From JAYXXU01 sp049301135 (GTDB lineage Bacteria > Pseudomonadota > Gammaproteobacteria > Pseudomonadales > Moraxellaceae): a DNA stretch of 8,778 nucleotides. Every line of letters begins with the position of its first letter. Position 1 is the first letter of the stretch. Below are positions 1-6,503 of this stretch, piece by piece. The stretch lies in NCBI GenBank assembly GCA_049301135.1, contig JBAQKP010000022.1, positions 1 through 8,778 on the forward strand, read 5' to 3'. The notes under the pieces are model-generated. The model ran no database searches and was not told where the DNA came from. It worked only from the letters and a program-made list of their open reading frames with translations. Position numbers and translations under genes: made by a program.

Positions 1-1737
1 GGTCAGCTCCATCAGTTCGGCTTGAATAGTGATCAAGTCCAACAACTCGTCAATGCCTTGGCCGGTTTTGGCAGAGATTTTGGCGGCTGGAGTTTCACCA
101 TTCCAAAACTCGGTGGTGATGCCTTTGACCGACAGATCGTTCAGCACGCGGTCAATGTCCGCGCCTTCTTTATCCATCTTGTTGATCGCAATGATGATCG
201 GTGTACCGGCTGCCCGTGCGTGTTCAATCGCTTCAGCAGTTTGTGGCATCACACCATCATCAGCCGCAACCACAATCACCACGATATCAGTGGCTTTCGC
301 GCCGCGCGCCCGCATCGATGTAAACGCCGCGTGACCTGGTGTGTCCAAGAAGGTGATGACACCTTTGTCAGTTTCGACGTGGTACGCACCGATATGCTGA
401 GTAATCCCACCGGCTTCGCCTGAGGCGACTTTGGTGCGGCGGATATAGTCGAGCAACGAGGTTTTACCATGGTCAACGTGACCCATGATGGTGACCACCG
501 GCGGACGCGGTTTGGCATCGCCACGCGCTTTACCAGCGGCTTCGATCAGGTTGTCTTCAACTGCGGTATCACTGACCAGAATCGGATTATGACCCAATTC
601 TTCGACCACCAAGGCAGCAGTGGCTTGGTCGACGCTATCGCCTTCACGCACCATTTCGCCCATTTTCATCAGCATTTTGATGACTTCACGGACTTTCAGT
701 GCCATTTTTTGTGCTAGATCAGACACGACAATCGTTTCACCGATTTGCACGTCATACACTTGCTTTTCAACTGGTTTTTCAAAACCATGCTGATTGCTTT
801 GGCTGGTTTTTAGACCTTTGTTGCTCTGGCGGAAGTTTTGCTCTTCCTGACGGCTGTTACGGCCACGCCCTTTGCCACCACGCGTGGTGGTCGCGGTTGC
901 GCCGCCACGTTTGATTTCACGGTCTTCTTTGGCAAACGATTCTTCATAAGCACGACCCACGAGACCACGCGCCAATGGCGTGGTTTCGTCGATCACTGGT
1001 GCTTTGACGTCTTCGTTGGCGTATTTGGAGGCCATCTGACGCATCTGTTCCAGCGTGCGTTGTTGGGCTTGTTCCGCCGCGGTACGACGGGCGGTTTCTT
1101 CCGCCACTTTCAAGCGTGCTTCTTCTGCTTCACGCGCTTTACGCTGCTCAGGGCTTTCTTTTTTGGCCTGTACTTTTACCACAGGCTTGCTGACTGGCTT
1201 CGGCGTGATCGGCTTGCTGTCTAGGCTTGCACCACGTTTGACCACGACTGCTTCGGTTCTGGCCGTTACATCCGCTCGAGGGGTGACGTGTTGGGCACGC
1301 ATCGCATCTAGCGTGGCTTTCTGCCGTGCATCGGCATCTGAGCGAACTTTAGCATCCGCATCGACACGTGCTTTGATTTCAGCTTGGGTTTGATTTTTTT
1401 GCTCAGACAACGCTTTGACGTCTGCGGCAATTAAGCTTGAATCTGGCTTGGCAAATACCTGTTTTTTACGCACTTCGACGTTAATCGCTTTGGCTTTACC
1501 GCTCGTTCCCGTCACTTTGGCAGTGGTGGTGATTTTGCGTTTAAAACCAATCCGAGTGTCAGCGGTCGCTTGACCGTGACTGCGTTGCAAGTGCGACACC
1601 AGTTGCTCTTGCTCAGATTCCGACACCGCACTGTCGGCTGTACGTTGGGGCAGGCCAGCGGCTGCTAGTTGCTCCAGCAGCTTTTCAACCGGTTTTTGTA
1701 CCATTTGCGCCAATTCTTTTACGGTTTTTTCCGCCAT
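1..1737 (-). CDS. infB: Translation initiation factor IF-2 (N-terminal 579 residues; C-terminus beyond the window)
   Basis: IF-2 is the GTPase that places initiator fMet-tRNA in the 30S P site and promotes 50S joining. I read an open frame from ATG at 1737 to base 1 without a stop or frameshift. Residues 1-50 form the first IF2_N subdomain. Residues about 110-325 are a charged linker rich in Ala, Lys, Glu and Gln, ending in a Gly/Arg patch. A second IF2_N domain spans about 327-390. The G domain begins near 413, with P-loop GHVDHGKT (419-426), switch-II DTPGH (465-469), NKMD (519-522) and SAK (555-557). Full IF-2 is usually near 900 residues, so about 320 residues (domain II onward) lie outside. 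The start follows the nusA stop by 12 bp, and an AGGGGT Shine-Dalgarno overlaps that stop, which suggests translational coupling. No odd residues were seen in the nucleotide-binding motifs. Confidence 0.97.
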   Translation of the reverse strand, partial: MAEKTVKELAQMVQKPVEKLLEQLAAAGLPQRTADSAVSESEQEQLVSHLQRSHGQATADTRIGFKRKITTTAKVTGTSGKAKAINVEVRKKQVFAKPDSSLIAADVKALSEQKNQTQAEIKARVDADAKVRSDADARQKATLDAMRAQHVTPRADVTARTEAVVVKRGASLDSKPITPKPVSKPVVKVQAKKESPEQRKAREAEEARLKVAEETARRTAAEQAQQRTLEQMRQMASKYANEDVKAPVIDETTPLARGLVGRAYEESFAKEDREIKRGGATATTTRGGKGRGRNSRQEEQNFRQSNKGLKTSQSNQHGFEKPVEKQVYDVQIGETIVVSDLAQKMALKVREVIKMLMKMGEMVREGDSVDQATAALVVEELGHNPILVSDTAVEDNLIEAAGKARGDAKPRPPVVTIMGHVDHGKTSLLDYIRRTKVASGEAGGITQHIGAYHVETDKGVITFLDTPGHAAFTSMRARGAKATDIVVIVVAADDGVMPQTAEAIEHARAAGTPIIIAINKMDKEGADIDRVLNDLSVKGITTEFWNGETPAAKISAKTGQGIDELLDLITIQAELMELT

Positions 1738-1749
1738 ACGCTGCTACCC

Positions 1750-3228
1750 CTAGTTAAACCATGATTCGCGGGCCTTCATGATCAGCCGGCCTGCTTGTGC
1801 TGCATCGAGATCGTCAATGTCAGCAATGTCGTCAATGGCCTGATCAGCCAAGTCATCGATTGTGATCACGCCACGGGCAGCAAGGGCGAAGGCGATTTCT
1901 CGGCTCATGCCCTCCATTGCCAGCAGTTCATCACTTGGATCTTGAATATTTTCTTGCTGTAACAGCGCGTCGGCCAGTGCAGCATCTTTCGCACGCGATT
2001 GTACCAACTCAACCAAATCCGCTTCTAAGCCAATCTCATCGAAAGTTTCGGCGGGTACATACGCCAACTCTTCAAACGAGGTAAAGCCCATCTCAACCAA
2101 CGCCGCAGACAACTCTGGGTCAATGTTCAGACGATCAGTAAACAAGTCAATGTACTGCTGCGCTTCATTGGCTTGGCGAGCGCGATACTCATCTTCGAGC
2201 ATCATGTCGAGTTTGTAGCCAGTCAATTCAGACGCCAAGCGCACGTTTTGACCTTGTGTACCAATTGCCCGTGCCAACTGATCGCTCGCGGCAAAAATAA
2301 TGTCGGCGCTTTTGGTGTCTTCATCTAACACAATCCCAGACACATCAGCAGGCTCTAACGCACTGGCGATATATTGGGCAGGATCATCAGACCACACCAC
2401 CACGTCGATGCGCTCGCCGTTCAACTCTTGCTGTACCGCTTGAATCCGTGTGCCACGCATGCCAATACACGCACCGACCGGATCAATCCGATGGTCGTTG
2501 GTTTTGACTGCGATTTTGGCGCGCACACCCGACTGGCGGGCAGCACCTTTGATTTCGATGATTTCTTCGCTGATTTCTGGCACTTCTTTACGCATCAGTG
2601 CAATCAGCATTTCAGGACGTGAACGCGACAGCAACAACTGCGCACCACGACCCTCACGATTTACGGCGTACAAAATCGCGTTGATCCGTTGCTTGGCGCG
2701 TAAGGTTTCTTTGGGCAGCATTTCTTCGCGTGCCAGATAACCCTCTGCGTTTTCGCCGAGATCAATAATAAAGCCGTCTTTGGTTTGTTTTTTCACTTCA
2801 CCGTAGATCAATTCGCCGACACGGGTCGAATACGCATCCGCAATCAGCGCACGTTCGGCTTCGCGAATTTTTTGCACAATCACTTGCTTGGCAATCTGTG
2901 CTGCAATCCGACCAAACTCAATCGACGGAATCTGCTGCTCGCGCACGTCACCGACTTTCCACTGCTCAGGATCGAGGTCACTGATTGCATCTTGGCAAGC
3001 AGGCATCTCATGGTCGTAATCTTCAACCACCGTCCAAAAACGAAACGTGTCGTATTCGCCGGTTTTGCGGTCGATTTTGACCCGTAGCTCGACTTCTTCG
3101 TCATGCTCGTAAAACTTTTTCTTGGTCGCCGCAACCAACGCTTGCTCAAGCGCTTCAAAAATCGCTTCGCGGCCAACTCCTTTTTCGTTACTGACGGTTT
3201 CCACCACAGTTAGAATTTCGCGACTCAT
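1750..3228 (-). CDS. nusA: Transcription termination/antitermination factor NusA
   Basis: NusA binds RNA polymerase and nascent RNA, modulating pausing, intrinsic termination and rRNA antitermination. The 492-residue product is colinear with E. coli NusA (495). It has the N-terminal RNAP-binding domain (about 1-130, opening MSREILTVVE), the S1 domain (about 135-200), KH1 with GMRG at 256-259 in the conserved RIDPVGACIGMRG segment, and KH2 with GTQG at 323-326 followed by QNVRLAS. Two acidic helix-hairpin repeats lie at about 365-415 and 435-490; these bind alpha-CTD or lambda N in E. coli. The ATG at 3228 is preceded by AGGTGA and matches the family N-terminus. The stop is TAG. The gene lies between rimP (37 bp upstream) and infB (12 bp downstream), its conserved position. 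NusA may act on hairpins in its own operon leader at 3951-4042; that is inference. Confidence 0.98.
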   Translation of the reverse strand: MSREILTVVETVSNEKGVGREAIFEALEQALVAATKKKFYEHDEEVELRVKIDRKTGEYDTFRFWTVVEDYDHEMPACQDAISDLDPEQWKVGDVREQQIPSIEFGRIAAQIAKQVIVQKIREAERALIADAYSTRVGELIYGEVKKQTKDGFIIDLGENAEGYLAREEMLPKETLRAKQRINAILYAVNREGRGAQLLLSRSRPEMLIALMRKEVPEISEEIIEIKGAARQSGVRAKIAVKTNDHRIDPVGACIGMRGTRIQAVQQELNGERIDVVVWSDDPAQYIASALEPADVSGIVLDEDTKSADIIFAASDQLARAIGTQGQNVRLASELTGYKLDMMLEDEYRARQANEAQQYIDLFTDRLNIDPELSAALVEMGFTSFEELAYVPAETFDEIGLEADLVELVQSRAKDAALADALLQQENIQDPSDELLAMEGMSREIAFALAARGVITIDDLADQAIDDIADIDDLDAAQAGRLIMKARESWFN

Positions 3229-3265
3229 ATGTCACCTGTCGATTGGTTGAAGATCATTGCCTACG

Positions 3266-3826
3266 TTACTGGTCTTGATAGATCAGATTGGCCTTATCAA
3301 TATTGTCTGCATCAATGTCGAGCACTTGACTCTCAAAGGTCACAGTAATCCCATCTTCGCGCACGTCATCGAGAATAGCATTCAGTTTACGGCGATTGGC
3401 GACTGGCGAAATCAGTCGCAGTGCGACGGTCTGCCCCACATATCCGCGCATCTGTGGCAACACAAAGAACGGACGATCCCAACCGGGTGACGAGACTTCT
3501 AAAGCATATTCATCAGCAATCGGATCATGCAGATCTAATACGCCACTGACCTGATGGGTCACGTTGACGCAATCTTGTACCCCAACGCCTTTGCCGATCA
3601 GCTCATCTTGCGCCACATCGTCTGACTCGGTGTCGTCATCTGCTTGCACCGCATTGGGCTGCTCAGTCGATAGGTCGGTCGCCTGCTCTGGCCGATCAAT
3701 ATAAATCCGTAACAACGAACGACGGCCTTGCGGTAAAAATTCGATGCCCCACAGCTCAACGCCACAGGCAGCGACGGCAGGTGCAATAAGGGCTTGGAGA
3801 GATTGCGTTTTTGGCGATTGCTTCAT
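3266..3826 (-). CDS. rimP: Ribosome maturation factor RimP with an acidic insertion
   Basis: RimP is a cytoplasmic factor needed for 30S subunit maturation. I start it at ATG 3826, giving 186 residues. A TTG 39 bp further upstream is also in frame, but the family N-terminus aligns from MKQSPKTQSL. The N-terminal alpha/beta domain carries ELWGIEFLPQGRRSLLRIYID (about 24-44, conserved), then GVQDCVNVTHQVSGVLD and DPIADEYALEVSSPGWDRP (about 101-119). The C-terminal SH3-like domain follows (about 120-186) and contains NRRK and IDKANL. Between the RIYID strand and GVQDC lie about 33 extra residues (46-78), rich in Asp, Glu and Gln, compared with 150-residue E. coli RimP. From memory, Acinetobacter RimP also has a shorter insertion here. 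No strong Shine-Dalgarno precedes the ATG. First protein gene of the rimP-nusA-infB operon. Confidence 0.94.
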   Translation of the reverse strand: MKQSPKTQSLQALIAPAVAACGVELWGIEFLPQGRRSLLRIYIDRPEQATDLSTEQPNAVQADDDTESDDVAQDELIGKGVGVQDCVNVTHQVSGVLDLHDPIADEYALEVSSPGWDRPFFVLPQMRGYVGQTVALRLISPVANRRKLNAILDDVREDGITVTFESQVLDIDADNIDKANLIYQDQ

Positions 3827-3918
3827 GGGCTGTCTGTGAACCGATCTGGTATTTAGGACGATCAAACGGAACGTCCGCCTGATTTCCCCATGTCTGCAAG
3901 CAGCTTAGGAAAGCATTC

Positions 3919-3932
3919 CCCGAAAAATCGGG
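3919..3932 (-). other. Small hairpin in the rimP leader
   Basis: CCCGA and TCGGG flank a four-base A/T loop (5-bp stem), about 93 bases before the rimP start. As minus-strand RNA it would read CCCGA-UUUU-UCGGG. There is no U-tract after it, so it is not a terminator by itself. It may be a leader structure or chance. Confidence 0.3.
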
Positions 3933-3950
3933 CGAACGTTAAAACGAAAA

Positions 3951-3968
3951 ATGGGCGATATCGCCCAT
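3951..3968 (-). terminator. Terminator/attenuator-like palindrome in the rimP-nusA-infB leader
   Basis: Bases 3951-3968 form a perfect 18-bp palindrome (ATGGGCGAT/ATCGCCCAT). As RNA it gives a GC-rich 7-bp stem with an AUAU loop. On the minus strand the stem is followed at once by a T run (comp. of 3946-3950, then TTTT further on). On the plus strand GTTTTT also follows, so it looks like a bidirectional intrinsic terminator. No plus-strand gene ends here, so the minus-strand role is favoured. It lies 125 bases before rimP and after the tRNA-fMet terminator. Any RNA reaching rimP from the tRNA promoter must pass it. Confidence 0.65.
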
Positions 3969-3984
3969 GTTTTTAACAGCATGT

Positions 3985-4011
3985 CGGTCAACAATGACAG
4001 CAACATGACCG
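3985..4011 (-). repeat. Inverted repeat CGGTCA/TGACCG between the two leader terminators
   Basis: CGGTCA (3985-3990) is repeated inverted as TGACCG (4006-4011), with a 15-base spacer. It falls exactly between the two terminator-like hairpins downstream of tRNA-fMet. It could be an RNA hairpin in the leader or a weak protein site. No T-tract follows it. Confidence 0.3.
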
Positions 4012-4019
4012 TCGTCTGC

Positions 4020-4042
4020 AAAAAAGCCCACAAACGTGGGCT
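4020..4042 (-). terminator. Intrinsic terminator after tRNA-fMet
   Basis: On the minus strand AGCCCAC-GTTT-GTGGGCT forms a 7-bp stem with a 4-base loop (4025-4042). It is followed by six T (complement of 4020-4025). It begins 14 bases after the tRNA 3' CCA, the expected place for a terminator that ends the monocistronic tRNA-fMet transcript. Some read-through would feed rimP-nusA-infB. Confidence 0.8.
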
Positions 4043-4055
4043 CTTTCGTAAAATA

Positions 4056-4132
<77 letters not shown>

Positions 4133-4146
4133 TCAACAGGCCACGA

Positions 4147-4175
4147 ATAATATAGACCTTGTATGTAGCTGTCAA
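4147..4175 (-). promoter_or_regulatory. Sigma-70 promoter for tRNA-fMet
   Basis: On the minus strand a perfect -35 box TTGACA (4170-4175) and a -10 box TATTAT (4147-4152) are separated by 17 bases. The predicted start is near 4140, about 8 bases before tRNA position 1. The stretch after the -10 (TCGTGGCC) is fairly GC-rich, like discriminators of growth-regulated stable-RNA promoters. It may also be the main promoter for rimP-nusA-infB by read-through, since I see no equally good promoter nearer rimP. Confidence 0.85.
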
Positions 4176-4235
4176 GCTAAACTTGACTCAAAACTGAATA
4201 AACTTAAAACAACGGGTTTATTCGGTGATTTTGAC

Positions 4236-4260
4236 TGATGTTGTCTGGTCAACAACATCA
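4236..4260 (-). repeat. Inverted repeat just after tRNA-Leu
   Basis: TGATGTTG (4236-4243) and CAACATCA (4253-4260) make a perfect 8-bp stem with a 9-base loop, starting 3 bases beyond the encoded CCA of tRNA-Leu. No T run follows on the minus strand (GTCAAAATC). It may be a weak or Rho-assisted terminator, or a structure that guides 3'-end processing. Confidence 0.5.
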
Positions 4261-4263
4261 ACT

Positions 4264-4348
4264 TGGTGCGAGAGGGGGGACTTGAACCCCCACAGCATAA
4301 GCCACTACCACCTCAAGGTAGCGTGTCTACCAATTCCACCACTCCCGC
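4264..4348 (-). tRNA. tRNA-Leu (anticodon GAG)
   Basis: This 85-nt class II tRNA reads CUC and CUU codons. The acceptor stem is GCGGGAG/CTCTCGC with one G-U pair, and CCA is encoded (4264-4266). The D arm AATTGGTAGAC and the anticodon arm CTACCTTGAGGTGGTAG match E. coli leuU, with anticodon GAG at 4312-4314. The long variable arm and the T arm (GGGGGTTCAAGTCCCCC) complete it. Its place between secG and the initiator tRNA is the same as leuU in E. coli. I see no strong promoter of its own in the 45 bases after secG, so it is probably transcribed with tpiA-secG and processed out. Confidence 0.95.
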
Positions 4349-4372
4349 GCAGCAGGTCGCCATTCTACGGAA

Positions 4373-4389
4373 TCCCTTTTCAAAAGGGA
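4373..4389 (-). repeat. Hairpin between secG and tRNA-Leu
   Basis: TCCCTTTT and AAAAGGGA flank a single base, forming a 17-bp inverted repeat. It starts 4 bases after the secG stop codon. There is no T-tract beyond the stem on the minus strand, so it does not look like an efficient intrinsic terminator. It could stabilise the secG mRNA end or mark the processing point that frees tRNA-Leu. Confidence 0.45.
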
Positions 4390-4393
4390 AGAC

Positions 4394-4870
4394 TTAATTT
4401 GGGGGTAATGTCTTGACCGCATCCGCCATCTCAGCCGCAACTGCGCTGTCAGCCGCCTCTGGCGCAGTCGTGGCGACTGCTGCTGTAGGCGCTGCACTGG
4501 CTGCTACTGACGCTGTACCAACAGTCACTGTTGGCGCAGGACTCGCTGGTAAGGGCGTGATGCTCTGGGTCAGTGGCCGTGGAGTTACCGGCTGGGTGAC
4601 AGGCGCTTGAGCAGTGGGCAGACTTAACAGATCAGCCGCTTGTTGTTTGGCAATGATCGCCAAGCCCACACTGGTTAAAAAGAAAATTGCAGTTAATATT
4701 GCGGTTGAGCGGGTTAAAAAATTGGCCGAACCGGCTGCACCAAACACAGTTGCTGCTCCACCACCGCCAAACGTTGCACCCGCATCAGCGCCTTTGCCTT
4801 GCTGCACCAAGATGAGGCCGGTCATGCCCAGTGCGACTAAAATATGGATCACCAGCACTAGCGTTTCCAC
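4394..4870 (-). CDS. secG: Protein-export membrane protein SecG
   Basis: SecG is the small accessory subunit of the inner-membrane SecYEG translocon and helps SecA-driven export. I choose GTG at 4870 (158 residues) because AGGAG lies 7 bases upstream and the protein then begins, as in the family, directly with the first helix. An in-frame TTG 33 bp earlier lacks such support. Helix 1 is about 3-22, followed by the conserved LVQQGKGADAGATFGGG (21-37). FLTR is at 51-54 and helix 2 about 56-74. Residues 80-158 are low-complexity Ala/Pro/Thr/Val, ending with a few acidic residues and LPPN. E. coli SecG is 110 residues, so the tail is long. A TACAAT (4894-4899) could be a -10 box but has no clear -35. 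It lies 65 bp after tpiA. Confidence 0.94.
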   Translation of the reverse strand: METLVLVIHILVALGMTGLILVQQGKGADAGATFGGGGAATVFGAAGSANFLTRSTAILTAIFFLTSVGLAIIAKQQAADLLSLPTAQAPVTQPVTPRPLTQSITPLPASPAPTVTVGTASVAASAAPTAAVATTAPEAADSAVAAEMADAVKTLPPN

Positions 4871-4877
4871 AGACTCT

Positions 4878-4882
4878 CTCCT
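4878..4882 (-). promoter_or_regulatory. Shine-Dalgarno AGGAG that fixes the secG GTG start
   Basis: AGGAG on the minus strand sits 7 bases before GTG 4870, and 16 bases inside any longer version begun at TTG 4903. It therefore argues for the shorter SecG. Confidence 0.75.
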
Positions 4883-4935
4883 GTTACCTGTTAATTGTAT
4901 CAAGCTGCCATGACGTTGCGCTCATACCACTATGA

Positions 4936-5742
4936 TTAACGTGGTGATAATGGTGCAAATGCGTGGGCGATTGCCAAAAATGAAGCTGCATCTAGGGCAG
5001 CACCGCCAACCAACGCCCCATCAACATCAGGACAGCCAGCCAGCGACGCGGCATTATCCGGTTTTACGCTGCCGCCGTAAAGTATTAGCGTATTTTCTAG
5101 ACGAGTATCGTAGCTACGCAGATAAGCGCGAATGGCCGCGTGCATCTGTTGCGCATCGGCTGGACTGGCGGTGCGCCCTGTGCCAATCGCCCAGACGGGC
5201 TCATAGGCCACCATCACCTGTGACGACCAAACGGTAGGGTCAATCTGGCTGACTTGTGCGTGTAACTGTGCCAACACCACAGTTTCGGCTTGTCCAGCAT
5301 CACGCTCGGCCAATTGCTCACCGACACACAACACAACTGTCAGACCAGCAGCGAGTGCCGCACTAATTTTTTTGGTTAATTCCGCTTCAGACTCGGCATG
5401 ATAACTACGACGCTCTGAATGCCCAACCAAAACCAAGGTTGTGCCGAGATCACACAGCAATTCAGCCGACACATCGCCAGTGAACGCCCCTGTTCCACGC
5501 TGGACAGACAGATCTTGTGCGACAACACGCAACCGCGACTGTTGGTCAGCAATCGCTTGAGATACCCGATCCAGATGTAAGGCACTGGGGCTAACCGCCA
5601 ACTGACAGTCCAGCAGCGGCGCTGCTTCGGCAAGCTTTGTCACAATCTGCGACGTCAGACTCAGCGCTTGGCTCACCGTTGCTGGATTCATTTTCCAATT
5701 ACCAATTACCCAACGCGCCCGTTGCAGCTTGCCATCACTCAT
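4936..5742 (-). CDS. tpiA: Triose-phosphate isomerase
   Basis: TpiA interconverts dihydroxyacetone phosphate and glyceraldehyde 3-phosphate in glycolysis and gluconeogenesis; it is a cytoplasmic TIM-barrel dimer. From ATG 5742 the product is 268 residues (E. coli 255). Active-site residues are present: N15 and K17 in GNWKMN, H108 in GHSERR, and catalytic E181 in AYEPVWAIGTG. The phosphate-gripping loop 6 is at 185-193, with the GGS (223-225) and GG (246-247) phosphate-binding turns. A GTG at 5754 would add four residues. I prefer ATG because a weak GAGTGG lies about 8 bases upstream and neither start is needed for the fold. C-terminal segments such as CPDVDGALVGGAALDAASF resemble Acinetobacter TpiA as I remember it. 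It is first in the minus-strand group, upstream of secG. Confidence 0.96.
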   Translation of the reverse strand: MSDGKLQRARWVIGNWKMNPATVSQALSLTSQIVTKLAEAAPLLDCQLAVSPSALHLDRVSQAIADQQSRLRVVAQDLSVQRGTGAFTGDVSAELLCDLGTTLVLVGHSERRSYHAESEAELTKKISAALAAGLTVVLCVGEQLAERDAGQAETVVLAQLHAQVSQIDPTVWSSQVMVAYEPVWAIGTGRTASPADAQQMHAAIRAYLRSYDTRLENTLILYGGSVKPDNAASLAGCPDVDGALVGGAALDAASFLAIAHAFAPLSPR

Positions 5743-5787
5743 AAAATCGACCACTCATCACGCATAAATTCAGCTTAAACTGGCGCG

Positions 5788-5793
5788 ATTCTA
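5788..5793 (-). promoter_or_regulatory. Possible -10 box for tpiA
   Basis: TAGAAT on the minus strand (one mismatch to TATAAT) lies about 45 bases before the tpiA ATG, in the only gap (5755-5832) between the divergent gene groups. I see no good -35 at 16-18 bases. A TAAAAT on the plus strand near 5797-5802 may likewise serve the divergent gene, also without a clear -35. The two would overlap closely. Confidence 0.35.
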
Positions 5794-5832
5794 GCGTAAA
5801 ATCACCCCAACAATCGAACAGATCATTTAAAC

Positions 5833-6252
5833 ATGTATTCTAAAATCAGTAATACCCTGATCGGCCTGCTGATCGCATGGGCAAGCGCAACACACGCCCA
5901 ACCGGTTCAACAGTGGCAAGATCGCAATGGCGAATGGCATTTTGGTGATCCACGTGCTGCACCGACGCAAGGCAGCCGTGACGTCAAGATTCAGCGCCCG
6001 ATTAGCGTGGTTAAAAATGAACATCCGCTGCCGCGCTACACGCCAAACACTACGGTGCAGAGAGCACCTCGTCGTCCGTCCTCCAATCAAACCCATACGC
6101 CACAGCCGCAAAAACGCACCAAGGCAGACTGTGAAAGCCTACGCGAATCCCTTACACTGCATCCCGCCCGCCAACAACAGCACCGGCAGCGACAACAACA
6201 ATATGAACGCGACTGCGTGATTGGAGTCTACTATGCCGACAGCCAGCAATAA
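5833..6252 (+). CDS. Secreted DUF4124-type small protein
   Basis: The product has 139 residues. A signal peptide is evident: a short Lys-containing start, hydrophobic core LIGLLIAWASA, and a likely cut after ATHA at residue 22. The mature start VQQWQDRNGEWHFGDPRA (about 25-42) matches the DUF4124 pattern (aromatic, Asp, x-Gly, x-His/Tyr-x-x-Asp), a small all-beta domain common in periplasmic proteins of gammaproteobacteria. The remainder is Pro/Gln/Arg-rich, with a Gln/Arg-rich helix near 113-126. Two cysteines (100 and 128) could form a disulfide after export. The specific function is unknown. The ATG 5833 has no strong Shine-Dalgarno but gives the complete signal peptide. Its 3' end overlaps the next gene by 20 bases. 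Confidence 0.8.
   Translation: MYSKISNTLIGLLIAWASATHAQPVQQWQDRNGEWHFGDPRAAPTQGSRDVKIQRPISVVKNEHPLPRYTPNTTVQRAPRRPSSNQTHTPQPQKRTKADCESLRESLTLHPARQQQHRQRQQQYERDCVIGVYYADSQQ
6223..6226 (+). promoter_or_regulatory. Shine-Dalgarno GGAG inside the DUF4124 gene
   Basis: GGAG lies 6 bases before ATG 6233 and inside the upstream coding region. It decides the start of the DUF1653 gene in favour of ATG 6233 over the in-frame TTG at 6221, and implies translational coupling. Confidence 0.65.
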
Positions 6253-6502
6253 CCACTGCCCGCCCACACTGCTGCTTGGTCGCTATCGCCACTATAAAGG
6301 CCAAGAATATCAAGTCTTGCATCTGGCAACCCACAGCGAAACTGAGCAACTACTGGTGATATATCGCTGTTTATATGGTGACTTTTCGGTTTGGGCGCGT
6401 CCCCTCAGCATGTTTTTAGAAAATGTCTGTTTGCCTGATGGCCAAACTGTGCCAAGATTCCAACTGATCGACCCGAACAAACTGGCGACAATCTCTGACT
6501 AG
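6233..6502 (+). CDS. DUF1653 family small protein
   Basis: The product has 89 residues and no signal peptide or membrane segment, so it is probably cytoplasmic. The core GRYRHYKGQEYQVLHLATHSET, then LLVIYRCLYGDFSVWARPLSMFLENV and a closing VPRFQLID, matches the DUF1653 signature. In that family most members are single-domain proteins of 70-90 residues, with conserved GxYRHYKG, HSET, YxxLYGD and WxRPxxMF. Its biochemical role is not known to me. The first 20 bases overlap the DUF4124 gene in another frame, so the two are co-transcribed and likely translationally coupled. A 100-bp gap with its own promoter candidate separates it from pilB, so a link to pili is not implied. Confidence 0.85.
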   Translation: MPTASNNHCPPTLLLGRYRHYKGQEYQVLHLATHSETEQLLVIYRCLYGDFSVWARPLSMFLENVCLPDGQTVPRFQLIDPNKLATISD

Positions 6503-6503
6503 A

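Noticed and set aside
469..717. Open frames on the plus strand opposite infB (also 22-423, 699-914, 838-1224, 1055-1393)
   Set aside because: They are antisense shadows of a continuous, motif-bearing infB frame. Their translations show no known family, and none has a convincing ribosome-binding site.
2374..3087. Plus-strand open frames opposite nusA
   Set aside because: nusA matches its family over its whole length. The opposing frames are compositional by-products of its codon usage.
3827..3865. A longer RimP beginning at TTG 3865
   Set aside because: The extra 13 residues have no counterpart in the family, whose N-terminus aligns from ATG 3826.
3951..3968. The perfect 18-bp palindrome as an operator or recombination site
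   Set aside because: It is flanked by A and T runs on both sides and sits in an mRNA leader, so a terminator explains it better. No recombinase or regulator gene is nearby.
4225..4416. A 63-residue plus-strand open frame running across tRNA-Leu
   Set aside because: It is read through the complement of a tRNA gene and into the end of secG, so it is an artefact of the tRNA sequence.
4871..4903. A longer SecG beginning at TTG 4903
   Set aside because: The strong AGGAG falls inside the extension and is correctly placed for GTG 4870, where the first helix begins.
5927..6220. A 97-residue open frame overlapping the DUF4124 gene in another plus-strand frame (and minus-strand frames at 5827-6111 and 6152-6349)
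   Set aside because: The DUF4124 frame has a signal peptide and a domain match. The overlapping frames are Arg-rich or hydrophobic by frame shift and match nothing I know.
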